64,000 bases of DNA from Bradyrhizobium sp. CB1015 (GTDB lineage: Bacteria; Pseudomonadota; Alphaproteobacteria; Rhizobiales; Xanthobacteraceae): positions 558,001-622,000 of the forward strand of contig NZ_CP104174.1 of the NCBI RefSeq assembly GCF_025200925.1. Reading direction: 5' to 3'. Position 1 is the stretch's first letter, and every line of letters starts with the position of its first letter. The translations under genes and the position numbers were made by a program. The notes below the pieces were generated by a model. It was not told the DNA's origin, did not search any database, and saw only the letters and a program-made list of their open reading frames with translations. Positions 1 to 9,327 of the stretch are shown in pieces.

Positions 1-2347
1 GCTGGAGGTCGTCGAGGGCGCGGGCCTCGACCCAGGGCTCGACCATGCCGTAGACGCGGCGGCTGACCACGATCTGGTTGGGTTTGGCCTCGCTGCAGAG
101 GCGGGAGGCGAGGTTGGTGACGCTGCCGATCGCGGCATATTCCAGCCGCTGCTCGAAGCCGACCTGGCCGAGCGTGGCATAGCCGAGCGCGACGCCGATG
201 CCGAAGCCGAGGCTGTGACCGCGGTTGCGCCAGCGCTCGGTCAAGGGGCCGATGGTGTCGCGCATCTCCACCGCCATCTTCACCGCGCGCTTGGTGTGAT
301 CCTCAAACTGGATCGGCGCGTTGAACAGGATCATCACGCCGTCGCCGGCATATTTGTCGAGCGTGCCCTCGTACTTGAAGATCAGCTGGCCGAGCGCGGC
401 GTGATATTCGCGCAGCACGTTCATCGCCTCTTCCGGCTCGGTCGCTTCCGTGAACGCGGTGAAGCCGCGCAGGTCGCAGAACACCACCGTGACCTCGCGG
501 CGCTGGCTGGTGAGCAGTCCCTCGGGGCTGTCGGAGGAGGCGATCAGCTGCGCCACCTGCGGCGCCAGGAAACGCTCGAGCTTGCGGATGCGCTCGATCT
601 CGCCGAGCTGGGTCCTGACGCGCTCCTCCAGCGACTTGTTCCAGTCCTTGAGCTGCTCGGTCTGCTCGCGGAGCTTGTCGGCCTGGGCCCGCACGGTCGT
701 GTTCGCCGCCTCCAGCGCGTGGCTCTTGTGGTCGACCTCGGTGAACAGCTGCGCATTGCGCATCGCCAGCACGGCCTGGTTGGCGAAGGTGCGCATCAGG
801 CCGATGATGCTGGGCGCGAACGCGCCGGCGGCGCGGCGCAGCACGACGAGCGAGCCCAGCGTGCCCTGCTGGTCGATCAGCGGCACCACCAGCACCGAGT
901 TGAAGCCGGCCGCGCGCGCGACCTCGCGCAACGGCTGCTCGGCGGCATCGCCGAGCTCGGCCAGCGCGATCGGCTCGCCGCTGTCGGCGGCATCGCTCAG
1001 GATGTTGCCGCCTTGCGCGATGGTGACATGCGCGCCCTCGGCGGATTTGTCGATGCCGTTGGCCTCGACCAGGTCGAAGCGGCGCGCCTCGGCGTCAAAG
1101 CCGTAGATCAGCACCGCGTCGGCACGGGTGATCTCGATCGCGCGCGCGGCGATGGTCGCAAGCACCGCGTTGAGATCGAGCGAGGAGGCCACGGCGCGGC
1201 CGACCTCCTCCAGCACCTTGAGCTCGTGGATCGACTGCGCGAGATCGCGGGTGCGCTCCTCGACCTTGCTCTCCAGGTTCGAATAGGTCTCCTGGATCTG
1301 GGCGGCCATGCGATTGAACTGCCCGGCGAGGTCTTCCAGCTCGTCGGAGGTGTGCACGTCGATGCGGTGGCTGAAATCGCCTGCGCCGAGCAGTTGCGCG
1401 CCGTCGCGCAGCGCCGTGATCGGGATGATCATGCGGCGGGCGAGCAGCGTGCCGGCCAGGATCGCGACCATCAGGCCCATGCCGATCAGAAGCGCGATGC
1501 GCACCAGCTGGTCGCGGATCGGCATCAGGGCCTGCGTGGTCGGCTGCTCGAACAGCACGCTCCAGCCGAGCTTCGGCACGATGCTCGCGGCGCTCATCAC
1601 CGCATGGCCGTTGAAGTCGGTGCCCGACGTCTCGGCTTCGTGGCCGGGCGCAATCGCGGCCGCCACCTGCGGCAGCTTGGAAAGGTCCTTGCCGATCTCG
1701 GGTCCCTTCGAGGACGTCGCCAGCACCCGGCCGCGCGGATCGACGACATAGGCAAAGGCGGCCTTGCCGACCTGGGCGTCGGACAGGAAGTCGGAGAGGA
1801 AGCTGAGGTCGATCTCGGCCACGGTGACGCCGGCATTGAAGCCGGAATGCGCTACCGAGATCGACATCACCGGCGTCCGGTCGGCGAACCAGGCCGGCGC
1901 GTAGGTGACGCCGCGCGCGACGGCGTCGGTGAAGCGCATGTCGCGGGAGAGGTCGGCATTGCCGCCGGTCGTGGTCGATTGCCTGGAGACGCGCAGCACC
2001 TCGCGGCCGTCGCCGTTGAGCTGGAACAGCTGGTTGACGACCGAGACCTGGTGCAGCAGCGAGGCGTAATCGGCACGGCGTTTCTCCAGCGTGTCCTGGC
2101 TCGCCCGCGTCACCCAGCTGATCTGGCGGTCGAGCTCAGAAATCGCCTGCTCGATGCGCCGGGCGGCGCCTTGCGCCTTGTCCTCCAGCCCGTCGGTCAG
2201 CTGTGTCCTGGTGGCGCGATAGGAGATCCAGGTCTCCATCGCCCCGTTGACGGCGAGGACGAACACGACGAGGCCGACGAGGGAGACGACGTATTTGGCG
2301 AACAGGCCCTCGCGCAGAGATCGTGTCTTGTCGTTCGCTCCTGCCAT
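1..2347 (-). CDS. Membrane-anchored adenylate/guanylate cyclase with sensor, HAMP and GAF domains (C-terminus beyond window)
   Basis: The reverse strand reads open from ATG at 2347 to the window edge. Order: short cytoplasmic start MAGANDKTRS, first membrane helix (about residues 18-38), a periplasmic Cache-like sensor region of about 240 residues, second membrane helix (LIGMGLMVAILAGTLLARR), HAMP (RMIIPITALRDGAQLLGAGD), a GAF domain, a coiled coil rich in E/Q/K, and a class III cyclase catalytic domain. The catalytic start VTVVFCDLRGFTAFTE carries the metal-binding Asp, and YAGDGVMILFNAP carries the second. It probably makes cAMP in response to a periplasmic or GAF ligand. The 3' end is missing. 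The long opposite-strand frame over this gene is its codon shadow. Confidence 0.9.
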   Translation of the reverse strand, partial: MAGANDKTRSLREGLFAKYVVSLVGLVVFVLAVNGAMETWISYRATRTQLTDGLEDKAQGAARRIEQAISELDRQISWVTRASQDTLEKRRADYASLLHQVSVVNQLFQLNGDGREVLRVSRQSTTTGGNADLSRDMRFTDAVARGVTYAPAWFADRTPVMSISVAHSGFNAGVTVAEIDLSFLSDFLSDAQVGKAAFAYVVDPRGRVLATSSKGPEIGKDLSKLPQVAAAIAPGHEAETSGTDFNGHAVMSAASIVPKLGWSVLFEQPTTQALMPIRDQLVRIALLIGMGLMVAILAGTLLARRMIIPITALRDGAQLLGAGDFSHRIDVHTSDELEDLAGQFNRMAAQIQETYSNLESKVEERTRDLAQSIHELKVLEEVGRAVASSLDLNAVLATIAARAIEITRADAVLIYGFDAEARRFDLVEANGIDKSAEGAHVTIAQGGNILSDAADSGEPIALAELGDAAEQPLREVARAAGFNSVLVVPLIDQQGTLGSLVVLRRAAGAFAPSIIGLMRTFANQAVLAMRNAQLFTEVDHKSHALEAANTTVRAQADKLREQTEQLKDWNKSLEERVRTQLGEIERIRKLERFLAPQVAQLIASSDSPEGLLTSQRREVTVVFCDLRGFTAFTEATEPEEAMNVLREYHAALGQLIFKYEGTLDKYAGDGVMILFNAPIQFEDHTKRAVKMAVEMRDTIGPLTERWRNRGHSLGFGIGVALGYATLGQVGFEQRLEYAAIGSVTNLASRLCSEAKPNQIVVSRRVYGMVEPWVEARALDDLQ

Positions 2348-2540
2348 CCCGATCCTCTCGCGCCGCCACTGATGCCGCGCGCTACGGGCCGTACAGGCCC
2401 TTTCAAGCCGTTCTACCACAATTTGGACCGAAGGGCGGTCATGCAGCCGGCAGACCGGCCGGTGTGGTTACCCCCTGTGGTCTCCCGGGCGGGTGGACCG
2501 GCAGCGATGGCCGCAGGCCGATCCGTTCGAAGGAGGGACT

Positions 2541-4604
2541 TTATCGATTGAAGAGCTGCCGCAGCACGTCGTTCATTGGCTGACTGTCCTGCTGCGCGGC
2601 CGGCGGGTTCTCGAGGGCGGGAGCCGCAGGAGAGGCCTGCGGCGCCGGCGTGGAGGGCGTTGCCGGCAGGCTGCGGCTGCGGCTGGTGCCGGTGCCAGTG
2701 CCGCTCCCCGCGCCGCTGGAGAGTCCCTGCTGGATCAGGTTGCCGATCGCCTCCCCGAGCGGGCCGCCGAGCAGATTGTTCTGCCCCGGTTGTTGGCCTT
2801 GCGGATTCGCATTGCCGGTTGCATTGCCGCCGCCCGGCGCGGCGGTACCACCAAGGCCGAGGTTACCACCGAGGCTGCCGAGGATGTTGCCGAGCCCGGC
2901 GCCGTCGGGGCCGAACAGGCCTTTGCCCATCTCGCGCAGCTTGGCATAGGCGGCGTCCGGATTGTCCAGCATGCCGGCCATGTCAGGGTAGATCCGCGGC
3001 TGCGACCAGGAGCCCTGGATCATCACGGGAATGCCGAAGCCGACCGGCTCGTTGGCGCGGCCCTGGCCTTCGGTCGTCATCACGAGCTTGGGCTCGACGC
3101 GAAAGCCCATCATCTTGGTGTCGAGCGCGATGGTGCCGGCGCCGGTGACGCGCACCAGCGGCCCGATCAGGTTGAGGTCGGTCGTCACGGCCTGACCCTT
3201 GTCGATGCGGAAGGAAGCCGAGAGCTGCGACAGATCCGTGCTCTGCTCCTGGCTCGGGTCCTGGTTGCCTTGCCAGCCGGAGAGCGTGCTCGTCGTCAGC
3301 GAGCGGATCATCTGCGCGACATTGATGCCGCGGATGGCGCCGTCCTGGAAATTGACGAAGGCCGTGCCCTGCATGTTCGCCATCAGCGCGCGCTGGCTGT
3401 TGCCGGCGCTGCGCAGGGCGAGCTTGGCCTGCAGCTTGCCGTCGATGCGGTCGAACTCGGCAAGGCCCTGGAGCAGCGGCAGCGCGCGCACGCCGACGAG
3501 GTCGGAATGCATGGCAAAGCTCGGCGCGCCGGTGGTCGCGTCCAGGATCACCTCGCCCGAGACCTGGCCGCCATAGGCGCCGAGATTGGCCGTGCCGGCC
3601 TTCAGCACGCCGCCGGCGAGCTTGGCGTCGAGCGCCAGCGGCGCAATGCGCTCATCGCCGATCACGGCCTCGGTCGCGGAGATCCGCACCTGCGCATCGA
3701 CGTAATTGAGCCCGGAGACGTCGATCGGCGCATTGCTCCAGGGCTGCCCGGACACGCCTTGCGGCGATTTCGCCAGCGGCATAGATAGCCGCTGGAAGTC
3801 GAGGTCGACCTTGACCAGCGGTTTGCTCGCGATGTCGACCGAAGCCCAGCCGTTGAAGGCGCCGTCGCCGAGCCTGCCGTTCACGCCGTTGATCATCACG
3901 ACATTGCCGCTCAGCCGCATCTCGGCTTGACCGGTGAGCTGGGACTTCAGCACGCTGGGCATGTCGACGGCGAAATCCACCTGAAACGTCGGCCGTTCGG
4001 CCGGCGAGGCCGCCTTGATGTCGAACTTGGTCGGATGCTCGCCGACGCGCGCGGTGCCGGTGATATTGACCTTGCGGTCGCGGTCCATGACCGCGTCGGC
4101 ATTGATGGCGCTGATGCGGCTCTCGACACGGTCGCGCAGGCGCGAGAATGCGACTTCGCCGTCGGTGATCTTGATGCGCTCGATGGTGGCGCCGTTGCTG
4201 TCGAGCGCGAGCGGCTTCGAAGGCCCGGCTGCATTCGGCAGGCGTTCGCGGAGCAGCGGCTGGTGGAGCACGGGATGGGTGACGACGAGCTCGCCGATCT
4301 CAGGCTTGCCCGACCACACGCTGGCGAGCGACATGTCGGCCTGCACGCGGTCGATCGTGAGGCGCGTGATGCCGCTGCGGTCCTTGGGGTCGGCCAGCGT
4401 GAGGTCGTTCAGCGTGACGTTCAGCGTCGGCCACAGGCTGATCTTGGTGGTGCCGTCGATCGACAGGCGATAGCCGGTCGCACTCTCGAGGCGCGCGGCG
4501 ATCGTCGAGGTCAGGAAGCCCGAGGGGATCCCGACCACGAGCAGAAGTGCGATCACGACGATGACGGCGGCCAAAGCCCCGCCGACGAATTTCAATGCTC
4601 TCAT
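2541..4604 (-). CDS. AsmA family protein
   Basis: 687 residues. An N-terminal signal anchor (about residues 4-27, VGGALAAVIVVIALLLVVGI) is followed by the AsmA N-terminal region (TGYRLSIDGTTKISLWPTLN) and the AsmA C-terminal region near residues 400-530 (GTAFVNFQDGAIRGINVAQM). The last 130 residues are low-complexity Gly/Asn/Gln then Pro/Ala/Ser. AsmA-like proteins lie in the inner membrane facing the periplasm and are linked to outer-membrane assembly and phospholipid transport. The gene stands alone between the cyclase and a divergently transcribed Crp-family gene. Confidence 0.9.
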   Translation of the reverse strand: MRALKFVGGALAAVIVVIALLLVVGIPSGFLTSTIAARLESATGYRLSIDGTTKISLWPTLNVTLNDLTLADPKDRSGITRLTIDRVQADMSLASVWSGKPEIGELVVTHPVLHQPLLRERLPNAAGPSKPLALDSNGATIERIKITDGEVAFSRLRDRVESRISAINADAVMDRDRKVNITGTARVGEHPTKFDIKAASPAERPTFQVDFAVDMPSVLKSQLTGQAEMRLSGNVVMINGVNGRLGDGAFNGWASVDIASKPLVKVDLDFQRLSMPLAKSPQGVSGQPWSNAPIDVSGLNYVDAQVRISATEAVIGDERIAPLALDAKLAGGVLKAGTANLGAYGGQVSGEVILDATTGAPSFAMHSDLVGVRALPLLQGLAEFDRIDGKLQAKLALRSAGNSQRALMANMQGTAFVNFQDGAIRGINVAQMIRSLTTSTLSGWQGNQDPSQEQSTDLSQLSASFRIDKGQAVTTDLNLIGPLVRVTGAGTIALDTKMMGFRVEPKLVMTTEGQGRANEPVGFGIPVMIQGSWSQPRIYPDMAGMLDNPDAAYAKLREMGKGLFGPDGAGLGNILGSLGGNLGLGGTAAPGGGNATGNANPQGQQPGQNNLLGGPLGEAIGNLIQQGLSSGAGSGTGTGTSRSRSLPATPSTPAPQASPAAPALENPPAAQQDSQPMNDVLRQLFNR

Positions 4605-4839
4605 GTCGACTTTCCAGCGACGGACAATCCGCGTCGAACCGGCAGATCACCCGTCCTTTGCGCCCGGAGTTTATCCCCGGACGGGAAGCGGCTCCAAGCG
4701 CGTAAAAATAGTCGGGGGGTGCTGCAAAGTTATGTGACTTATGACACACTTCTCCGGCGCGGTATTACGCGATCATGAAGTCGATGGTTTCGAGCGATTT
4801 GCCACGAACGATGACCGGGACGTTCACAAGGACATTGAC

Positions 4840-5514
4840 ATGAGCAAGCAGGCCGAATTTGCGGTCATCCTCAAGATGAACCCGATGTTCGCCGATCTCG
4901 GCGCGGACGAGCTCCAGCGGCTGTCCAATCTCTGCCACACCCAGCATTTGGCTGGCGGCGAGGTGTTGTTCCAGAAGGGCGATCCCGGGAACGCGCTGTT
5001 CGGCGTGCGCCGCGGCCAGGTCCGCATCGAGACCGGCGCCTCCGACGGAAGCCGGCTGACGCTGAACTTCATGGGGCCGGGCGATCTGTTCGGCGAGGTC
5101 GCGGTGCTGGACGGCCAGAACCGCACGGCGGATGCGACCGCGGGCGAGGCCAGCGAATTGTTCGTGCTGCGGCGCGAAGACTTCCTCGGCTTCCTCGAGC
5201 GGGAGCCCAAGGTTGCGATCAAGATCATCGCGCTTCTGTGCCAGCGCATCCGCTGGCAGAGCGAGCGCATGGAAGAATCCATGCTGCAGCCGCTGCCGGT
5301 GCGGCTGGCGCGGCGGCTCTGCGCGCTCGCCGCCGATTTCGGCTCCGAGGTCCACATCTCGCAGGAGCAGCTCGGCGTCTTCGTCGGCGCCGCCCGCGAA
5401 AGCGTCAACCGCCAGCTCCAGGCTTGGCGCAAGGACGCGATCCTCGATCTCCAGCGCGGCCGGATCCTGCTGCGGAACATGACCAAGCTGACCGCGATCG
5501 CGCGGAATGACTAG
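4840..5514 (+). CDS. Crp/Fnr family transcriptional regulator
   Basis: 224 residues from ATG 4840 (MSKQAEFAVILKMNPMFADL). The frame is open further upstream to 4741, but those codons do not resemble the family. A cyclic-nucleotide-binding beta roll (GDPGNALFGVRRGQVRIE, then GPGDLFGEVAVLDGQNRTAD) is followed by a dimer helix and a Crp-type helix-turn-helix (HISQEQLGVFVGAARESVNR). The FGEVAVLDG...RTA phosphate-binding cassette is preserved, so it may bind cAMP, which would pair with the cyclase at the window start; that link is inferred. There are no N-terminal Fnr-type cysteines. Confidence 0.88.
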   Translation: MSKQAEFAVILKMNPMFADLGADELQRLSNLCHTQHLAGGEVLFQKGDPGNALFGVRRGQVRIETGASDGSRLTLNFMGPGDLFGEVAVLDGQNRTADATAGEASELFVLRREDFLGFLEREPKVAIKIIALLCQRIRWQSERMEESMLQPLPVRLARRLCALAADFGSEVHISQEQLGVFVGAARESVNRQLQAWRKDAILDLQRGRILLRNMTKLTAIARND

Positions 5515-5516
5515 GG

Positions 5517-5881
5517 TCAAACGATCGGGAGCCTGCGTCGGCGGACACGATCACGGTCGATGGTGATGATGCTCCCTTGAATCTCGCTCTCGGGGAGAGC
5601 GGATAGGACTTCTGCCAGCCGGTTCCGCACGCTCGTCTCGGTCCAGTCGCCGCCCCGGAAGAGAACGAGGCTTGGGCTGTCGCCGCCTGCTGTTGCAATC
5701 AGACGAGGATAGTCGAGATCCGCCGTAACGATTGTGCGCGCCTCTTGCTTGGCCCGATCGATGATCTCAACATCGCTCGCAGCATGAAGTCCTATCGCGG
5801 AGGCGTGGACGGCGTCATGTCCCATCTCTGTCAACCAGCGCGACAGTACTGGCGAGAGGGCATGTCGACGAGGAATTTCAC
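5517..5881 (-). pseudogene. DUF5615 PIN-like toxin, frameshifted near codon 8
   Basis: The start should be GTG 5881, overlapping the DUF433 stop by four bases (GTGA). It reads VKFLVDMP, then the family sequence continues in another frame as LSPVLSRWLTEMGHDAVHAS. The shift falls in a CCC run (plus-strand GGG at 5858-5860); one extra C would restore the reading MKFLVDMPLSPVLSRW-like. The rest is typical DUF5615, with EIIDRAKQEARTIVTADLDY holding the acidic metal site, and it ends RRRRLPIV. Family members are PIN-fold RNase-like toxins. Either the toxin is inactive or one base was miscalled. Confidence 0.75.
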
Positions 5882-6117
5882 TTGGCTGAAGCGGTTGGGC
5901 GAAGCTCGACGGCCTCGTCTTCTGCGAGGAAGGCCGCGTAGCGCAATGCTTCGTCAATGTCTTCGCGCTCAAGATAGGGGTAGTCGTTCAAAACGGTCTC
6001 ACGCGTCTCGCCGGCGGCAAGCAGGCCGAGCAGCCTTGCGACCGGAAATCGCAGCCCGCGGATAAAGGGCTTCCCGGTGCAGACGGCAGGATCGATCGTG
6101 ATGCGTGTAAACGTCAT
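5878..6117 (-). CDS. DUF433 antitoxin
   Basis: 79 residues, MTFTRITIDPAVCTGKPFIR, followed by RFPVARLLGLLAAGETRETV, the usual DUF433 pattern of a short strand pair and a winged-helix-like part. DUF433 genes commonly precede DUF5615 toxin genes, and here the stop codon overlaps the toxin's GTG start, so the pair is one transcriptional unit. As the toxin frame is broken, this antitoxin may be an orphan. Confidence 0.8.
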   Translation of the reverse strand: MTFTRITIDPAVCTGKPFIRGLRFPVARLLGLLAAGETRETVLNDYPYLEREDIDEALRYAAFLAEDEAVELRPTASAK

Positions 6118-6177
6118 AGGCGCAACATAGCGTCAGCGCTCGCCTTTCGCCAGTGCACGACCGCAGCCTTTCGAACC

Positions 6178-9100
6178 CTATTCCGCCGCAGGGTGCACGA
6201 GGCTCTTCGGCGCTGGCCCCGCTTGCGTGGGCGCCGCTTCGTGATGACCGTCCGTCTCCGCATCCTCGCTGTGCACGATCAGCCGCTTGGCGAAGCGCCA
6301 GATCAGGGCGCCGAAATCGTCCATCACCATGAACATCGCGGGCACGAACACCAGCGACAGGAGGGTCGAGAAGATCAGGCCGCCGATCACCGCGAGCGCC
6401 ATCGGCGAGCGGAACTCGCCGCCGGCGCCGACGGCGAGCGCGCTCGGCATCATGCCCGCGGCCATCGCGATCGTGGTCATCACGATCGGGCGGGCGCGCT
6501 TCATGCCGGCGTCGATCATGGCCTCTTCGCGCGGCTTGCCGGCGTGGATCGATTCGATGGCGAATTCGACCAGCATGATCGCGTTCTTGGTGACGATGCC
6601 CATCAGCATCAGGATGCCGATCCACACCGGCGTGGTGAGCTGCTTGCCGGTGACGAGCAGGGCCGCGATCGCGCCGCCGATCGAGAGCGGCAGCGAGAAC
6701 AGGATGGTGATCGGCTGCAGGAAGGTGCCGAACAGCAGCACCAGCACCGCGTACACCATCATCAGCCCCGCCGTGATGGCGGTCGCAAAACCTTCCGACA
6801 ATTCGTTCAGGCTCTCGGCATCGCCCGAGGGCGAGACCTTCACGCCCTTCGGCAGGGTCTTCATGACCGGCAGGTCGTAGATCTTCTTGGTGGCGTCGCC
6901 GAGCGCGGCGGAGCCGACGAGGTCGGCGGCAACGGTCGCCTGCCGTTCACGATCGTAGCGGCCGATGCTGGTCGGACCCTGGTCGAGCTTGACGTCCGCG
7001 ATGACCGAGAGCGGCACGCCCCCCTTCTCGCCGTGCTCGCCGAGCGGCACGCGGAGCTGCTCCAGCGTCTTCAGATTGCCGCGGGCGGCATCCTCGAGCT
7101 GCACGCGGATCGGCACCAGGCGGTCGCCGACGTCGAACTTTGCGAGCGCCGGTCCGACGTCGCCGATGGTGGCGACGCGGATGGTCTGCGACAGGCTTTC
7201 GGTGGAGACGCCGAGCCGTGCGGCGAGATCCGCGCGCGGCTCGATGCGCAGCTCGGGGCGCTCCAGCGAGGTTTCCGAGATGACGTTGGAGATGGTGGGA
7301 ATGCGCTTCATCTGCGTCGCAAGCTCGCTCGCGACGTTGTTGACGATGTTGGGGTCGACGCCGGTCACCACCAGCGAGATCGCGCGCAGGCCGTTCTCGT
7401 CCAGGAACCAGAAGCGGATATCGGGAACGTTCTCCAGCTCCTGGCTGATCGAGAATTCGAGCTCGCGCTGGGTGATGTCGCGGCTGTCCTTGGGCGTGTA
7501 GTTGATGATCAGGGCGGCGCGCCGCACTTCCTGGGTGCCCGGCGGGACGCGCCCGCCGTCGACGAAGATGCTCTTGACCTCGGGCCGCTTGCGCAGGCGC
7601 GCGACGATGTCCTCGGTGACCTTCTCGGTGTAGGCGAGCTGGGTGCCCGGCGGCAGCTCGAGCGCAAGCAGGGATCGCGCGCTGTCCTGGGCCGGCAGGA
7701 AGCCCTGCGGCAGCAGCGTGATGCTCCAGATCGAGGCCGCGAAGATGCCGAGGCCGATCAGCACGGTGATGAAATAATGCCGCACCGACCAGGCCACGAT
7801 CCGATGATAGGACCGCAGGATGCGGCCGGGCGGCGGCTCCTCATGCGTACTGTGCTTGAGGAAATAGGCGGCCAGCACCGGCGTGACGAAGCGCGCGGCG
7901 AGCAGCGAGAAGAACACCTGCACCGAGACGGTGATGCCGAACTGCTTGAAGAACTGTCCGGCAATGCCCGACATGAAGCTCGCGGGCGCGAAGATCGCGA
8001 TGATGGTCAGCGAGATCGCGATGACCGCGAGGCCGATCTCGTCGGCGGCCTCGAGCGCAGCCCGGTAGGGCGACTTGCCCATGTTCATGTGCCGGACGAT
8101 GTTCTCGATCTCGACGATGGCGTCGTCGACGAGAATGCCCGTCGAGAGCGTGATGGCGAGGAAGCTGACGAGGTTCAGCGAGAAGCCGAGCAGGTCCATC
8201 GCCCAGAACGCCGGGAAGATCGACAGCGGCAGCGAGATCGCGGCGATGATGGTGGCGCGCAGGTCGCGCAGGAACAGCAGCACGATGATGACGGCGAGAA
8301 TCGCGCCTTCGAACAAGGTCGAGATCGCCGCGTGGTAATTGCCCTTGGTGTATTCCACCGAGGTGTCGATCAGCTTCAGGTCGACCTCGGGATAGGCGGC
8401 TTTCAGCGCGTCGATGCGCTTCTGCACGGCCTCGGCCACCTTCACGTCGCTGGCGCCCTTGGAGCGCTTGATGCCGAGCGCGACCACCGGCTCGCCGTTG
8501 AAGCGGGCGAAGGTGCGGCGGTCGGCGATGGTGTCGGTGACGGTGCCGAGATCGTCGAGCCGGACCTCGCCGCCGCCGAACAGCGGGATCATGGTGCCGG
8601 CGAGATCGCCCAGCGTCTTGGCGCCGGCGAGCGTGCGGATCGCCTGGTCGTTCTTGCCGATCTCGGCGCGGCCGCCGGCGACGTCGACATTGGTGCCGCG
8701 CAGGCTCTGGCTGACATTGACGGCGGTTAGGCCCATCGCCTGCAGGCGATCGGGATCGAGCGAGACCAGGATCTCGCGCTCGACGCCGCCGATGCGCTCG
8801 ACCTGGGCGACGCCGCGCACGCCCTGCAGCGCGCGCTTGACCACGTCGTCGACGAAATAGGAGAGCTGCTCCGGCGTCTTGCCGGGCGAGATCGCGGCAT
8901 AGGTCACGATCGGCAGGCCGATGACGTCGACGCGCTGGATCAGCGGCTCGGTGACGTTCTGCGGCAGGTTGGAGCGCACGCGCGTCACCGCGTCCTTGAC
9001 GTCGTTGAGCGCCCGGTCGGTGTTGGTCTCGAGCGCGAACTGGATCGTGGTGACCGACAGGCCGTCGGTGATCGAAGAGGTGATGTGCCTGACGCCCTCG

Positions 9101-9327
9101 ACGCCGGAGACCGCGTCTTCAACCGTCTTGGTGACCTGGGATTCGAGCTCGGCCGGCGCTGCGCCGAACTGCGACACCGCGACCGAGATCACGGGAATGT
9201 CGGCCGAGGGCAGCCGTGTGATCGCGAGCTTGGTGAAGGACACCCAGCCCAGCACCAGCAGGATGATCGAGAAGACGACCGACGGCAGCGGATGACGGAT
9301 CGACCATGCCGAGATATTGAGAGCCAT
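6178..9327 (-). CDS. RND multidrug efflux permease (AcrB/HAE1 type)
   Basis: 1049 residues, the usual HAE1 length. N-terminal helix with MALNISAWSIRHPLPSVVFS, two large periplasmic loops, and about twelve membrane helices. The TM4 proton-relay pair is seen in STGILVDDAIVEIENIVRHM (adjacent Asp residues), and the second-half motif is GIVTKNAIMLVEFAIESIHA. Start ATG 9327 shares one base with the adaptor stop (TGATG), implying translational coupling. It forms an inner-membrane trimer exporting drugs or hydrophobic compounds using the proton gradient; the substrate is unknown. No outer-membrane channel gene lies beside it. Confidence 0.93.
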   Translation of the reverse strand: MALNISAWSIRHPLPSVVFSIILLVLGWVSFTKLAITRLPSADIPVISVAVSQFGAAPAELESQVTKTVEDAVSGVEGVRHITSSITDGLSVTTIQFALETNTDRALNDVKDAVTRVRSNLPQNVTEPLIQRVDVIGLPIVTYAAISPGKTPEQLSYFVDDVVKRALQGVRGVAQVERIGGVEREILVSLDPDRLQAMGLTAVNVSQSLRGTNVDVAGGRAEIGKNDQAIRTLAGAKTLGDLAGTMIPLFGGGEVRLDDLGTVTDTIADRRTFARFNGEPVVALGIKRSKGASDVKVAEAVQKRIDALKAAYPEVDLKLIDTSVEYTKGNYHAAISTLFEGAILAVIIVLLFLRDLRATIIAAISLPLSIFPAFWAMDLLGFSLNLVSFLAITLSTGILVDDAIVEIENIVRHMNMGKSPYRAALEAADEIGLAVIAISLTIIAIFAPASFMSGIAGQFFKQFGITVSVQVFFSLLAARFVTPVLAAYFLKHSTHEEPPPGRILRSYHRIVAWSVRHYFITVLIGLGIFAASIWSITLLPQGFLPAQDSARSLLALELPPGTQLAYTEKVTEDIVARLRKRPEVKSIFVDGGRVPPGTQEVRRAALIINYTPKDSRDITQRELEFSISQELENVPDIRFWFLDENGLRAISLVVTGVDPNIVNNVASELATQMKRIPTISNVISETSLERPELRIEPRADLAARLGVSTESLSQTIRVATIGDVGPALAKFDVGDRLVPIRVQLEDAARGNLKTLEQLRVPLGEHGEKGGVPLSVIADVKLDQGPTSIGRYDRERQATVAADLVGSAALGDATKKIYDLPVMKTLPKGVKVSPSGDAESLNELSEGFATAITAGLMMVYAVLVLLFGTFLQPITILFSLPLSIGGAIAALLVTGKQLTTPVWIGILMLMGIVTKNAIMLVEFAIESIHAGKPREEAMIDAGMKRARPIVMTTIAMAAGMMPSALAVGAGGEFRSPMALAVIGGLIFSTLLSLVFVPAMFMVMDDFGALIWRFAKRLIVHSEDAETDGHHEAAPTQAGPAPKSLVHPAAE

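Noticed and set aside
215..2551. 778-residue open frame on the plus strand
   Set aside because: It is the codon shadow of the cyclase; His/Arg/Asp-rich composition, no domain and no RBS.
6193..8730. 845-residue plus-strand frame
   Set aside because: Antisense to the RND permease, low-complexity HRD composition.
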